DNA of 64,000 bases from contig CAJNOI010000005.1 of NCBI GenBank assembly GCA_905250115.1, positions 1,294,910 through 1,358,909 of the forward strand, written 5' to 3'. The position numbers were made by a program, and so were the translations under genes. Source of the DNA: Adineta steineri (taxonomy: Eukaryota > Rotifera > Eurotatoria > Adinetida > Adinetidae). Position 1 is the first letter of the stretch, and every line of letters begins with the position of its first letter. Below, one piece after another: positions 35,123 through 48,067 of this stretch. A model generated the notes under the pieces. That model ran no database searches and had not been told where the DNA came from. It saw only the letters and a list, made by a program, of their open reading frames with translations.

Positions 35123-36199
35123 TTACTGGGTTGATATTAAAAGCTCTTGCCACTGTACATCTTGAATTTTCATATCCATTAAATGATTAATAGTTTGTAA
35201 ATGAAGACAATAATGAATTATTTGTGATAATTTTTGGTATGCTATCAATTCACCATAACGTTCTTTTAAATAAGACCACAATAAATTCGTATATTTTTCT
35301 TGAATTTTATATAAAATTAATGAACTAATATTACCATTATATCCCATAGATGTTGAAAAAAGTGAAATAATTAATATCAGTTGAATACATCTTGAATCAT
35401 TAATACGATATTTAAATTGATGCAAACATAGATCAATACTTTCAATAAGTGATTTACCATAAATCATTTCAAGTAAAAGATTAATTGCACCCCATAATGG
35501 ATAGGAATCATCCATTGTTTCAATTGAATTAAGTCTTAGTAGAAATCTTGTATTATGTGAATATAATGCTTTTTGTTCATCAATTGAAAATTGTTGAAAA
35601 TCAGGTAAATGTTGAAAAAAATTAAATAATGTTGTTTTATGTTTTTGATAAAATTCAAAATAATGTTGATGTTTAATTCTTGTTTTTATTGGTAAATGAC
35701 AAACTAATTCATATTCACGTTTTTCATAAGTCATTATTGGTGAACGACAATATTCTTCATAGATATTCGAGATATTTTTTAAATATGTTAAATCATTTTC
35801 AATTGAAAAATGTTGTCGATTCATTAATATTGAATTTAATTTTCGATTCGCCGTTATTTTTTCACGTTTTAATCGTTTAATATCATCTGTTAAGATTAAT
35901 TCTTTTTTCATTCCAACTTCAAAACATTTCTTTAAACGACAATAAGAACAATCACGACGTGTTCGCATATTAATTGTACAATTTTCTGCTAGATAACGAC
36001 ATTGATAGGATTCCAAACCATATAAAGCATTACGACGGAAGAATGCTTTACAACACATACAGGTTATAACGGAAAAATTAAAGCCAGTTGATGGAGCACC
36101 ACAAACTAAACACATTAAATCGCTTGATTTCATCCTTCTTTCAATCATATCGTTTGAAAGATAAAGCGACCTAGTTCCTCTTGTCGACACAGAATGCAT
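35123..36199 (-). CDS. Nuclear hormone receptor
   Basis: A single-exon frame of 358 residues. The DNA-binding domain starts near residue 29 with CLVCGAPSTGFNFSVITC, followed by the P-box CKAFFRRN, the second zinc finger CRYLAENCTINMRTRRDC and CRLKKCFEVGM, so all eight zinc cysteines are present. A basic hinge follows (KRLKREK). The rest (about 140-358) is helical and compatible with a divergent ligand-binding domain, with LRLNSIETMDDSYPLWGAIN in the middle; I do not see a clear AF-2 helix at the end. It would be a nuclear transcription factor. The subfamily is not assignable by eye; it may be one of the lineage-expanded receptors. It is divergent (head to head) with the TRAP-beta gene 343 bp away, so a shared promoter is possible. 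Confidence 0.88.
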   Translation of the reverse strand: MHSVSTRGTRSLYLSNDMIERRMKSSDLMCLVCGAPSTGFNFSVITCMCCKAFFRRNALYGLESYQCRYLAENCTINMRTRRDCSYCRLKKCFEVGMKKELILTDDIKRLKREKITANRKLNSILMNRQHFSIENDLTYLKNISNIYEEYCRSPIMTYEKREYELVCHLPIKTRIKHQHYFEFYQKHKTTLFNFFQHLPDFQQFSIDEQKALYSHNTRFLLRLNSIETMDDSYPLWGAINLLLEMIYGKSLIESIDLCLHQFKYRINDSRCIQLILIISLFSTSMGYNGNISSLILYKIQEKYTNLLWSYLKERYGELIAYQKLSQIIHYCLHLQTINHLMDMKIQDVQWQELLISTQ

Positions 36200-36542
36200 T
36201 AGCTTTCGTTCTACCGCTTAAAGTACATTCAGTATATTTTTATATTTCAGCAGTCATTAACAAACAGTCGTCGTCTGCAATAGATAAACGACACAGTCTA
36301 TGTACAAGTAACATTGATAGTAACGATCGAATCAAACCATTTTATAGTGACATCTTTCATCGAGAAGAAATTTAATTTTTTATTGATTTATAAATAGTTT
36401 TTAAGTTTTTTAATTATAAATTTTTGAAATATTTTTTTACAAAATTTATTTTATATAAAATACTTTCCAGACATTTTGTTTATGTGAATGAAGTGAACTT
36501 TAATAAACACATTGTCCTTCAATATTTAACTGTTCTTTGACA
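36200..36542. promoter_or_regulatory. Shared upstream region of two divergent genes
   Basis: 343 bp between the start of the nuclear receptor gene (-) and the start of the TRAP-beta gene (+). No coding frame extends through it. It must hold both promoters unless one gene has an unseen upstream exon. Confidence 0.4.
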
Positions 36543-37613
36543 ATGTTCTATAAAATAACACTACTCATATTTTCATTGATAATATCGGGCATATTCTGTC
36601 AAACAGATGATGAAGAATCATTTCTCTTTGTTACTAAACAAACTGTCAACCGATTTATAGTACAAGATAAAGAATTAACTATCAAATATAGTTTATACAA
36701 TTCAGGACCAACGTAAAAACATAAAATTAATAACACAAAAAAAAAGAAACTTTTGTTCGTATACTTTAGAACGGTTTTCAATGTTAATCTAAATGATATT
36801 CATAGTTTTCCACAAGATCAATTTGAGTTACTTGTTGGTACACTCAATCCAAAATGGGAACGAATTAATGCGTAAATTTAATATTAAAAATCATGATTTT
36901 TCAAAAATAAATATATATTTTCTATTTTATATAGAGACACAAATTTAACACATGTTGTTGTTCTTAAACCAAAACAAAGTGGCATAAGTAATAGTACACA
37001 TGCTGTTGTAACCTATCAAAAGAGTGAAAAAAATGCTGAAATTCAAGTAAGAAATAAATCTTTTAATTACACTGATATTTCATAAAGTAGCTAGAACTGA
37101 ACAAGAAAAATTCATAGGACGTGTCATATAAGATTTCTTCTAGTTATCTATTTATGTCAATTTCGATTAAACGTAATTATTGCATTCACATGAATAAAGA
37201 AATCAAAGTTAATTTGAAATGAGACATGCGTTATGCTCATAAATAAAAGTCATAAACGTTTCTACAAAATATCAATCTGATGAAATTGACGTACTTTATT
37301 TTGCTATCGAGTGTAACTTTAATATTATATAAACAAATTTTTCTTTGTAGAAAACGTATTCATCTGAAATTGGTGATGTTTATATAATGACAAGTCGTGA
37401 ATATGATCGACGATTTTCATCACATATTGTAATAATATATTTTTTTCTCTAGTCAAATAAACTTAATTTTCGTTTCTTATTTAGATTGATTGGATCCTTT
37501 TTACAGCAATGGCAAGTCCATGTATTGTCTTTCCATTTTTTCTTTGGTTTAAAAGTAAAAGCAAATATGAATTATTAGTAACCAAAGAAAAATCAGCAAA
37601 GAAAGCTCAATAG
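36543..37613 (+). CDS. SSR2: Translocon-associated protein subunit beta
   Basis: TRAP-beta is a single-pass ER membrane protein of the TRAP complex, which sits beside Sec61 and aids protein translocation. Five exons (36543-36712, 36770-36871, 36935-37046, 37351-37428, 37485-37613) give 196 residues, close to the usual 183-187. A signal peptide (about 1-20, ending FCQ) is followed by a lumenal beta-sandwich with NVNLNDIHSFPQDQFELL, THVVVLKPKQSG and VVTYQKSEKNAEIQ. Near the end are EYDRRFSSHIIDWILF, a membrane segment (about 153-173) and a short Lys-rich cytosolic tail. All introns are GT-AG; the third is the longest at 304 bp. Confidence 0.9.
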
Positions 37614-37756
37614 AAAAAAAATGGAAAACTTTATTCAAATTTTTTTTTTTGTTTTTGTTTTTATTTTAACTTCATATTGTATACGGTGATTGTTATTACT
37701 TATTCCGAACATTTTACGAGAATTTTAAAATAGAATGTCATTATTTTAGATCTAAA

Positions 37757-39289
37757 ATGTTAAAACGTTCAGAAAAACTATGGATGGGCAGTGCCTTATT
37801 TTTTACTATATTTTCATTAGTTTGTAATCTTATTGGATTTTCAACTCCATTTTGGATTCAAATTTGGCCTCGGTATATTTTATCATATATTTTTTCGTAA
37901 CAAAAAACTATTATTAATTGAATTTAGTGTTGGTGATACAACATTTCGTAAATTAGGACTTTGGCAAGTATGTATTGCTGGTTTTCGTAATCCAAAAAAT
38001 TATTGGGGAAAAGTTTATTATGGTTGCTGGTGGTTATTTGCACGTGAATATAATGGATTACGAAATGATGGAATATTAACACCACGTATGTTGAAGTGAT
38101 TTTGTTTGAGGGTAAGAATAATATCAACTATGATATTTTTGTTTTCATTATTCAGCATGGTTTATTGCTGTACAAACATTTGCATGTTTTGGTTTAATAT
38201 TTAATATACTTTGTTGTGCTGCATTGATTGTTGTTGCTATAACACGATATCGTTTATCACGTCGTTCAATGCTTATTGGTTGTATTCTAGGTGCATGTGC
38301 TTGTAAGTGAACGATTTTATTTTGATTATTAATCGAGAAGAGAAACTAAAGATTTATCGTAAGAATGTGAACGTGTTAGAACAAGTCTCTAGCTATAATT
38401 TAAAATATCCTAAAAACGGAACAATGTCACTTCTAGAAGCATAGAGAGTCTGAGTTGACGCTTGTTTTAAATTAGAAAGTTTTTATATTGAAACCTTATA
38501 TAATTGATAACTGTAGATGTAGATTTCAAAGTATTCTTTCTATCTTAAAAAACCATTCTTATCACATTTCCAAACGAATCATCAGAGTAGAGGGCAGCAG
38601 GTCCATGTTTTTTTGAACCCGTACCCGACCCAGATCCGGTCGTATCTCAGTCGACTCGCAGCTTCCTATATCAAAGCTTTTCGTTTTATTGATAACTAAT
38701 GTTTCTGTTTTTAACAAATGGATTACTATTTCTTTTAAGGGTTTTTCAATTTTCTTACTGTTTTGATATTTGGCATCTATGCTGATGCTATTCCAGGAAA
38801 ATGGATGCCACGAGCTGATTATACATTTTTATCGTGGTCTTTTCATTTTACGCTCGGTGCAATGATATCATCATTTTTTACTGGTAATAAATTTTTATTT
38901 TCTAAAAATACTTCATTCATGTCTATGTTATTTCTATATATATAGTTGGTTTTGTTTTATTTGAAATTTATTTTATCACTCAAGCTAAAAAAGAAAATAA
39001 TGAAAAAACATTTATTCGTCATGTTGGTAATCCAAATCAACCATTTGTTCGAACAAGTGAAAAAGATGAACCAGCATTCACACGTAAAGCTACAAATGGT
39101 GAACAACCATTCATACGTAACAATGGTGATGATAATGAACATGCATTTATAAGACGTGCTGATAGTTCATCAGTACCAGTAGAAGAAGCATTCATTCGTC
39201 GAGCTGAGAATGGTGGATCCGATGGTGAAGAAGCTTTTATACGACGTGCAAGTGGTACAAATAATCCAGGAAATAAATATACCGTTTAA
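37757..39289 (+). CDS. Claudin/PMP22-like four-TM protein with repeated FIRR tail
   Basis: Five exons (37757-37872, 37928-38085, 38156-38302, 38740-38883, 38946-39289) join to 302 residues. TM1 lies at about 8-32. The first extracellular loop has the LGLWQVC followed by a downstream C (GCWWLF) that is characteristic of the PMP22/EMP/claudin superfamily. TM2, TM3 and TM4 follow (FAVQTFACFGLIF-like, WFFNFLTVLIFGIYA and the helix ending QAKKEN). The cytosolic tail (about 212-302) repeats a PF/AF-I/V/T-R motif seven times, including EEAFIRRA twice, every 11-17 residues, spaced by polar stretches. It is probably plasma-membrane located. Function is not assignable from sequence; junction or adhesion roles are typical of the superfamily. 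The third intron is 437 bp. Confidence 0.7.
38303..38739 (+). other. Long intron of the claudin-like gene
   Basis: 437 bp, by far the longest intron of its gene. It carries an unusually GC-rich stretch (about 38587-38660, with ACCCGTACCCGACCC) unlike its surroundings, perhaps an old insertion. No ends or ORF recognised. Confidence 0.4.
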
Positions 39290-39536
39290 AAATTGTAAAC
39301 ATTCAAATTCAACTACATTCCATGTACAGATAGATCTGAGATATTATTCTTCTGTTTCAACCTATAATCTTTGTTTTACTGCTAATCATTATTCCGTCGT
39401 TCTTTTTTTGTGTATACTTTTATATCTGTCACATTTTTTTGTGCTTTTTTTCTGGTTTTATTATTAATATTTGGTAGACTTGAGAGATATTATTGTACTC
39501 TCATTTTATTTCGCATATTTACAATAAATTTGAATA

Positions 39537-40929
39537 TTAAACTTCTTGCACATTAACTACACATCTTGATGCTCGTCTACTATTCAATTGAGAACTTATT
39601 ATTGTATCACTACTAGGTCGTTTAGATGAATTACTTAATGGATAAGTAAATGTTTGTAATACTGAAGTTGATCGACGTGTATCTCGTCGACTATAGTAAG
39701 GTCCAGTACGAAGTTCTAAACCAAAATTTGAACTTGTCCGAATACGACTTGTTGCTCGTTTTCGTTGATAATCATCATCAAATTTTATTCGTATATATGC
39801 ATAAATATCATCTAATGTTTCAATACAAGTTGCACGAAATTTTGAACCAGATAAACAATAAAATACAAAATTAGTCTAAAATATGAAAATGAAATCAATC
39901 TTCATAATAAAATACACTTACAGCTGCACTCATTTGAAGCCAAAGAACAGTTAAATTCGTTCTTAGAAAACGCATTTTAAGTCGTTTGATATTTCGATAT
40001 TTAGGTGGATTTCGTTGACGAATATAATCAATAATAGCGGGTGTTGTAAATAAATAAAAACTTAATGAAACTGTAACAAGCATTATTGTTAATTGTTGTT
40101 GTTTTCGATTAAATGATGCTGCATTTATTTGATGTATAGCATTTTCGGGATTTATTAATGTTTGTGTTCGAGATCGTCGTGCCATACATAATTCATAAAT
40201 AATAAATAAATTTACTAATAAAATAAGATCAGGTATAAAATAAAATATTGTTGGTTTTATAATTCGTATTAGCGTTTGATATTGTTGACGTACACCACAT
40301 TTTTTTTGATATTTATCTATTGTATATATAATTGGAAATGTTATAGAAAATAAAAGAAACGCTATCAATATAAGTATATACATTGAATAACGTGCACGTT
40401 GTCTTGTACAAAATCGTTTAGCTAAAAATGGTGAATGAACAGCAATACAACGTTCGATTGTCATTATAACCATAATCCAAACACTTGTAAATGTAACGAA
40501 ATCAGTTAGAAAAGCAAAAAAACAATGTAATATATATGATTGTACTGAATGTAATGTTACTAAACTTGTTATATGAACAATTAGAACGGATGTATCGAAC
40601 ACAGCTAAATATGTTATAAATACACTTGATGAGGTATCACGTAATGAACGACGATTTATAATAATAAGAGCCATACCATTACCACATATTCCACATATAA
40701 CCATAATCAATTCGACAATCATTAACCAATAATTAACTTGTCGAATAAATTCATTGATTTCAATACGCATTGACGTATCATTAATGATTCCAATTGCTGA
40801 ATGATTAATACTATATTTATTATACAGTACAGAGACTGAATGAATACTAGTTGTGTTCATGTTCTTGTTTTTTTTTATAGAAAAATAATCTAAAAATATG
40901 AAGAAATTGTTAATAGACGTATTATTCAT
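39537..40929 (-). CDS. Rhodopsin-like GPCR, FMRFamide-receptor-like
   Basis: Two exons on the minus strand (40929-39922 and 39875-39537), split by a 46-bp intron just before TM7, give 448 residues. Seven TM segments are visible: TM1 contains LIMVICGICGNGMALIII, with the N of the GN motif. TM3 ends in MTIERCIAVHSPF (ERC in place of DRY). TM6 is LTIMLVTVSLSFYLFTTPAII. TM7 reads TNFVFYCLSGSKFRA in place of NPxxY. An N-terminal extension has N-glycosylation sequons (NNTS, NHSA, NDTS). The polar C-tail of about 90 residues is Ser/Arg-rich. The NF.FYCLSG.KFR end is common in FMRFamide-like peptide receptors, but the ligand remains unknown. Confidence 0.87.
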
Positions 40930-42968
40930 ATAAAATACAATACAATTGATTTTATTATTTACAAATGAATAATTTGTAATAAAAGGGAAAATGTGTTAAA
41001 ATGTTTCCGGTAACTGAACGAATATAAAGCATTAGAACTTTTGTGTTACTATAACAAATGCAAATATTGGTAATAATCAGTTCGAAAGTAAGTTCTATCT
41101 TTTCTCTATAGAATTCTTATTTATGCTAAAACTTTTCTATGTTCTTCTCTTGAGAATTAATTTAGATTTACTGATCTATTTGTTATAATCTTCATTCATA
41201 TTTGATTTAAACTATTCGGAATATTCTTTTATTGATAAAGAAAAAAAAATAGAAGATTTTTTGAGACTTATACAAAATCTCGACATCATACTTCGTACAA
41301 ACCTATATGTTCTAGACTGAATTAAGATTATTAATATATGCAATCATCTTTTTCATATCTGTCAACATTGATGGAACAAATGATTTGTCTACTCTAGAAT
41401 AATTTACTTACTCGTAATTTATTCTTTGTTTTCATTTGATCTTTCCCAAAAAGACATAATTATATTTCGATTATATTTTATCAATCAAACTATGATATAT
41501 ATATATCGAATTTCATAAGAAATCTAAGCATTGAAAATAGCTGGGTCACTTACATATGCATATAGATATATACTGACGTATAACAAACATAAACTAGATA
41601 GATTCTTGGAAAGAAACAATGTTAAAAGCTAGTTATTTAATAACGATTCATTGATTTTTCTACGAAGAATAATAACAGTCTGTTAAATCAACAAACATCT
41701 GGCAGTAATGGTCTGGTTGTTGTCGAATGTCGCTTTTCATTGTAATATTATTCATTCTAAATATACGATATATATATGATCTGAAAAGAATGACCTTACA
41801 TTTCCATATAACAATCATATCCAGATTGTACTTTTTTTGCGCCTTCGCATATCTTGACGATAATATCGATAATCAACTGAGAAATGTCTTAAGAATAACT
41901 ATAAAAACAAGAGAAAGGAATTTAGTTAATATCAACAAATCTTTTCCTTTTATCATTTACAAATGAATCATTTCGATAATCCATATAAGAATAAAATAAA
42001 AAAATTGATTTTTCGATAAATATCATTGTAATCTCTAATTGATTGTTTTTCCTTACATAGAGAATCTTTTTATCATTAGTTCGAAAATATAAGATCATTA
42101 ACAATATCCCATGGAGATATACTTAATACGTAGAAGAAAGAATTAACTAAGAGATGTGTATATATATAGTATATTATTAAAGATAACAGTAAAGAAATAT
42201 AATTAAAACACTTGTTGTTTTTTTCTTCATCTGCGGTTTTAAAATAATTCATCCTATGAATAGAAATAGTATTACCTCCTCTCTTCACATTAATAATTCA
42301 GATAATGTTGCAGCAATTGTAAAACATGATAATAAATACGTGTAAGTTGATTCTCTAGTTTTATTATAGCACATAGAATTCGTTAATGATAGTATAAAAT
42401 ACGCACGTAGAATTTCATTATATAGGAGAAACTGACAAATCAGTTTCCATTGTATATATATATATACTGTTAATCATTAAGAAACGTATTTTCTATGCTT
42501 TCATTGATATTTCTGTTTCTATTATTTTCTGCTTGGCTACAAATAGATATACATTTAGACCAGTCGATAATAATAAACAATGACGAGAGTTTCTTTCTAC
42601 TTAAAAATAAAAAAATTAGAAATCAATTTTGATGAAAAACAAACAAAAGCGTTTATTGATTAGGAAATTTGATATCTATACAATAATAGAAAATTAATAT
42701 CGAAATAGTCAAATATTTTTACATTAACACTTATTCATATGTAACAAAAAAAATATGTTACTTAATTTATGTATAAAATACGGCCTTATAATTGAATAAA
42801 TCTATTGTTACATATTGATAAAATGTTCTAGTTGAAAGGATATATGATTATTTGTTATTTTTAGATGTATAGACAATCAATCAGATTCTGTCATTGCTTA
42901 TAAAACTATATCAAGAAATATTTTATTTCTGATTAAAAAATTTCAAAGAATAGATGTGTCTATCAGTT
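40930..42968 (-). other. Intergenic
   Basis: About 2 kb AT-rich, no supported gene. It contains the presumed GPCR promoter at its left end and the 3' flank of the Cys-loop receptor gene at its right. A few TA runs (for example near 42453) are the only repeats noted. Confidence 0.45.
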
Positions 42969-44763
42969 TTAATTTAATTTTGGTTGATAATGATCACATT
43001 TAGCATCAGTTTTAATAATTGTAAAATTTGTACGATAATTATTTCCAACTGGTGAATGTGCTGAGACAAATAATAAAGCAGTACATGACATAGCTATAAT
43101 AAATAATATAAAAAAAAGACGATCAAGTACTAATGCAACATGTTGCCATTCATCTAAACGTTGTTGATTATCAAATTTTGATAAATCATTACCAGTTTCA
43201 TATTCATTAACGATATTTAATGGTATCAACCATTGTGTACGTATATGATATTTTATTTGATGTAATAATTTAAGTAATTCAATAGCCTAAAAAATAAATA
43301 ATATGGAATAGTTTTGTTTTTTTGTTGTGAAATGTATATTACTTGTTGATTAACTGTTGGAACTGGTGTTGTTAGGGTGAATAAATTACACATACGTTTT
43401 TCTATACTACTTATACGTCGTGGTCGTTTTTCTTCAATTTCTTGTTTTGTTAATTTTGGTTGTTTTGATTCTTGATTTCTATTACAATAAAGTATTGGAC
43501 TTAAATAATCAAGTAAAATTATTTTCATATGTGCTGGTACACAAGCAATATTTGATGTTGATGGTCGATGATATAAATATAGAACATATACAGTCATGAC
43601 ACATGATAAAAATACTAAGAAAAAATTTGCATTACAAAATAATGTTAATATAGGTGTATCATCATCAGATTTAGGTATATATTCCGTAAATAATTGTAAA
43701 TAAATAACTAATGATAATAATATAGTTACATTTAATGTTAATTTTTCACCTGTTTGTGGTGGTAATAAAAATGTAAATAATGTTACAAATGAAACTAATG
43801 TAAATGGTAAAATTATTTTTATTAAATAATATAAATGATTACGTTTTAATATTAATGTAAATCGTACAAGACTATAATCAACTTGACCGAAATCCGAAAC
43901 ACGTTCATCCGTTATTTCTGTATATGAGTGTATTAATTCCCATTCACCACGTATAAATGAATGACCTTCGATAGGACGTCGTTGAATAAATTTTATTGTT
44001 TGACTATCATGTGAACCGCTACGAATTATTATTGTACATTGTTGTAGATCAAATGGAAAATAAGTTGAACGAATTTTACATATTGTTTTCCATAAATCTT
44101 GGAACATAAATCGAACATAACCTATAATTAGACAAAATTAAATGTTAATAATTTTAGTGAAGTTAAATAAGTACAAATAATATATATCATCTATTTATAA
44201 AATTACTAAAAACGTTTCAAGTACACGACAATTTAAAACTTGAGAATATATAAATTATTATTTTGTTTACTTTTTGGAAAAAAAAAAGAAAATTCTTACC
44301 ATCATGTCGAAGAAGTAAAGCATAATGTTCACGATTTCGTGAATATTTTCCATCGGCTGAATTGACTACAACAACATCTGGTGTCCATAATTGATCTGAA
44401 CCAACCGAAAGTTCTGATATATTAAAATGACTAACATTCCATGTCATATATGGATCACACCAAGCACATGTTAATTGAATATTACTTGTTACTATCTATA
44501 TATATTATTTAATATGAGAAGTGTTGAATTGTAACAACAACAAAAAAAAAACAAACCTGTGCTCGTTCATCAACACTTTCAATTTGTAGAAATATTAAAT
44601 TTGTATGAACTTTCGTAATACCTTCTTCCGGACAAACTTTTGCATCGTATGGTCGTTCATTAAATAATGATTTTCGAAGTCTTACTTCATTTGTATTAAC
44701 ATACGAGATTAGTAGAAAAATACTTAGTAAAACATAGAAAGAAGAATTAGTTGAATAAGTCAT
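42969..44763 (-). CDS. Nicotinic acetylcholine receptor-like Cys-loop channel subunit, non-alpha type
   Basis: A pentameric ligand-gated channel subunit of the plasma membrane. Four exons on the minus strand (44763-44557, 44495-44300, 44121-43343, 43286-42969) give 499 residues. A signal peptide (ending near YVNTN) is followed by the ligand-binding domain with CAWCDPYMTWN, DQLWTPDVVVVNSADG and the Cys-loop C.IRSTYFPFDLQQC (13 residues between the cysteines). M1 is LIKIILPFTLVSFVTLFTFL, the M1-M2 linker is LPPQTGEKLTL, and M2, M3, a short intracellular loop and M4 (FFILFIIAMSCTALLFVS) follow. The vicinal CC of loop C that marks alpha subunits is absent, so it probably needs an alpha partner. 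GEKLTL before M2, with the glutamate present, points to a cation channel. The start at 44763 gives the cleaner signal peptide; an ATG eight codons upstream is also in frame. Confidence 0.88.
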
Positions 44764-45949
44764 AATGTTATTCTGATATGAATGCACAAAGAAGCGAAAG
44801 AAAAAAGATGTTATAGACGTAGAGAATAGAGAGGAAGAAAACTGAGAAAATCTCTAAGGATTGATCTTCTCCGTATGTAAATCGGTCGCATACCGAAATT
44901 GACAAGCACAACCATTGATGACTTTCTCGTTTCCATAAATGCTCTTTTTTTTCTCTCTCTTTCTCTTTCTCAATCGACAAAACTCTATTAGTACGCTCTA
45001 GTTGTTAATCCAGTCGAGACTAGCTTCAGGGAAAATATAAAATCAAAGAGAAGAAAAAAAAACCCGACAGATTGAAAACATTTCTTGTCTTCTTTTTGGT
45101 AATTATGTAGCACATCTCAAAAGATCTTGATAAGATTTTTAAATACCTTGGGAAAGGTACAGATTGATTAACTTTTTACGAATCAAAAAAACATTTTTTT
45201 TCATTCCGGTTCTTTTTCTCTCCCCTCAAGACTTCCTAAGCACGTGTCCGGTACATTAATTATTATTCGTTTTAGTTCAATAAAATAAATCCATATAACA
45301 TCATCATTATCAAATAAATTTAACATTTGTTTTTCTATTTTTTTTTTCGAATGACAAAATGTGAAAAAATTTGTCAGAATAGTGTAAATGTTGCTATGAG
45401 ATGTTGGTAAGTAAATAGACGTCTAACAATTTAAAAAAATAACAACAAATTTTTCAACTGCTCTTATTCATCGAGTGCGTTCTTTCTGTCGTTAAACAAG
45501 AAAAAGGGAGAGAGAGAGAGAAAAATTGAATATATATTTAGTTCAATCGTCATGATTTTATGCTAAAGGTATAATTGTATTTTATCATTACACATAATTT
45601 CAAATTAGTAAACGCAAAGCGGTTTCCTCCCTTTTTCTTTTCTCTCATTCTCTTACGTTTCTATTAGATTTTTTTTTAATTTAAATATAAAAGATTTAAG
45701 TGATAGAAGCATATTAAAGTATGCGTTGTTATGTTCTTTTTATAATTGTTTCGATTTTTTTTTTTGGATTTGTTTTGTTGACATACACAATCTCTCTTTG
45801 AAAAGAATTGTTACGTCGTCTATACGGCATTTCGTTTGCGTCGTTTATAACAACAAGTAGAATATTAAAAAAAATTACTACTTCTTTTTTTTTTAATCGA
45901 CACAATCAGTATGTATAGATTTACAAATTAGTTTGTAAGACAAAAAAAA
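44764..45949. other. Divergent intergenic region
   Basis: About 1.2 kb between the Cys-loop receptor gene (-) and the SPATIAL-like gene (+). No coding sequence supported. A TC-rich tract lies at about 44945-44970. Confidence 0.4.
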
Positions 45950-47973
45950 ATGTTTGATCTAGATATGGCAATGTCTGAGCAAGCACCATCATCTCGTAGT
46001 AGTTCACGTTTAGCAAAACTTTCATCAAATATGTTTTTTACTCGACATGTAGCACATCCACAACGTTGTAAACATATTGAAGGTATTCTTGGAATATCGA
46101 ATATAACAAAAAAAACGAAACTTTTTCTTTTATAAAGGACTTAATGGTGCGATGATCTGTGCTGTAAATGATGATCCTTCTCTTATTCGTTCTGCATCGA
46201 GTGCACTTAGTTTTAACATGAGTAATTTACCTACTCTTCCGTCTTCACGGCGTGTTGAACGATTAGTTCCGAATACAGGCTTTTGGAGTACACATGGCAT
46301 TGGTAAGTTTCTTTATTATATTACTATTTTTAATTAAGAATATTCTGTTTTTTTTATAGTTAATGATACTGAAAATTGGAAACGAGAATTAGCATCTTTA
46401 GCAAATGCTAGTGGACTTGGACTTGAAAAAGAAGATCGTAAACAGAATAAACCAGCAACAGCTGATCCACATGCTTCACGTTCCGGTGCACATTATTCAA
46501 CACGAACAGGTCGATTCAACGAAGGAACTGCAAAATCAAGAGGACGTACAGGTTCGAAACATTCGACAGCATATTCAGATACGTTATTTAATGTACCTGA
46601 AAGTGAACGAGAAATGTGGGTAAGAAAACAAAAGAATCTTTCTTCATAAAGTAATATAATACTACAAAATAAACTTTTTTTAATCTAGATGTTACAAGTA
46701 CTTTGTCAACTACTTGGTACAAGTGATTTAGAAGATGTTCAATCATGGCTCATATCAGCTTCACATACTGGTTTGTTTTCTATAATGATGTATAGAGTAT
46801 GAATTCTTTTTTCTTATAGAAAAAGACCAAGCTCGTACAATGATTAATTCTGCACTTCGTGGTTTGAAAGAATCAGATCGTTCATCCGATCAATCTCAAC
46901 AACCAGTTGATCTCGATTCATTATCAGAATTTGTTGAAAAGTAAATATTAATCTTATAAATAAATAAATTTTTTCATTTTATTTAATTCAGACAAAAAGT
47001 AGAAGGAAAACAAGCATCGCAAAAATTCATTAAAGAATCTCTGAATCGTCCTGTACATTCTTTACAACCAATCAATGAAGAATCAAATAATGATGCTAAT
47101 AGTTCACCCGATCCATTAATCAATGCTGCATTAAAAAAACAATCAACTTTACCATTAGTAAATACAACAACATATCAAATATCTTTTCCTAATTATAATC
47201 AAAGTCCAGCTTCATCATTAGAAGCAATTACATCAAGTAATAGAAATAATATTCATAATGAAAATGAACAAAATCAATATAATCATGATGATAATGAAGA
47301 ACAAATTGAAACAATACGACTCGATGATGATGTTCAACGAACTCGTTCACCACCAGTTTCAAATACAAAAAAACAAACACCATTACAACGATCATCATCA
47401 AATCATAAACAACGTCGTTTTGATTCATTTCAATTAAATGATAATAATACTGAAAATAAACGAAAAGAAACAGGTATTTCATCGAATAAAACAATTGAAT
47501 CATCTAATGAAGATGATGATGTTAAAGCACGTCGAATCCGAGATTTACAAAATAAATTATCACAACAAGAAGAAGATTCGAAAAAACAAATAGATGAATT
47601 ACAAACGAGACAATCACGTCTTGAAAATGCGTTGAAATTAATTGTTAAACAAACTGCATATGGTAAACGTCGTAAAGAAAATAATACCGGTAGTGACAGT
47701 AAAGTAACTTCTTTTTTAAATTATTTTATATTTTATTTTAAAAGAAAATCCTGATGGATCTCTTGCTAATATTGATTCACAGAAAGAAAATGATCATTTT
47801 GAAATCAATTCACAAAACTCATCGAATTTTACTAAGAGTCGAGATGGTAAGAATTACATTAAAATTTTTGTAGGATTTTGATTTTTTGTTATTTAGAAAA
47901 TCGATCAAATAAATCATTTGGTGGTGTATGGAAACCCGATGCATCAGTACTTCATCGTATGCAAGGAAATTAA
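45950..47973 (+). CDS. TBATA/SPATIAL-like protein
   Basis: Eight exons (45950-46082, 46138-46302, 46360-46619, 46689-46770, 46820-46940, 46992-47698, 47745-47846, 47897-47973) join in frame to 548 residues; the end of exon 6 could also be a few bases earlier in the same phase. The N-terminal part has FFTRHVAHPQRCKHIEGLNG, then CAVNDD and VPNTGFWSTHGIVNDTENW, resembling the SPATIAL domain of TBATA (thymus, brain and testes associated). The remainder is Ser/Asn/Gln-rich and disordered, then has a coiled-coil stretch near residues 425-470 (RIRDLQNKLSQQEEDSKKQI). It ends with GGVWKPDASVLHRM. TBATA is linked to spermatogenesis and thymus in mammals; its role in this animal is unknown. The family call rests on remembered motif similarity only. 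Confidence 0.55.
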
Positions 47974-48067
47974 TATATATATATTCTTATAAAAAAAAGA
48001 GAGACTAAAGTGAAAGAAATACAAATAAAAGTAAAAATTGAAAAAAAAAGAAAGAAAAATATTGTTT

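Noticed and set aside
47228..47503. 91-residue frame on the opposite strand of the SPATIAL-like gene
   Set aside because: Antisense of a low-complexity Asn/Gln-rich exon.
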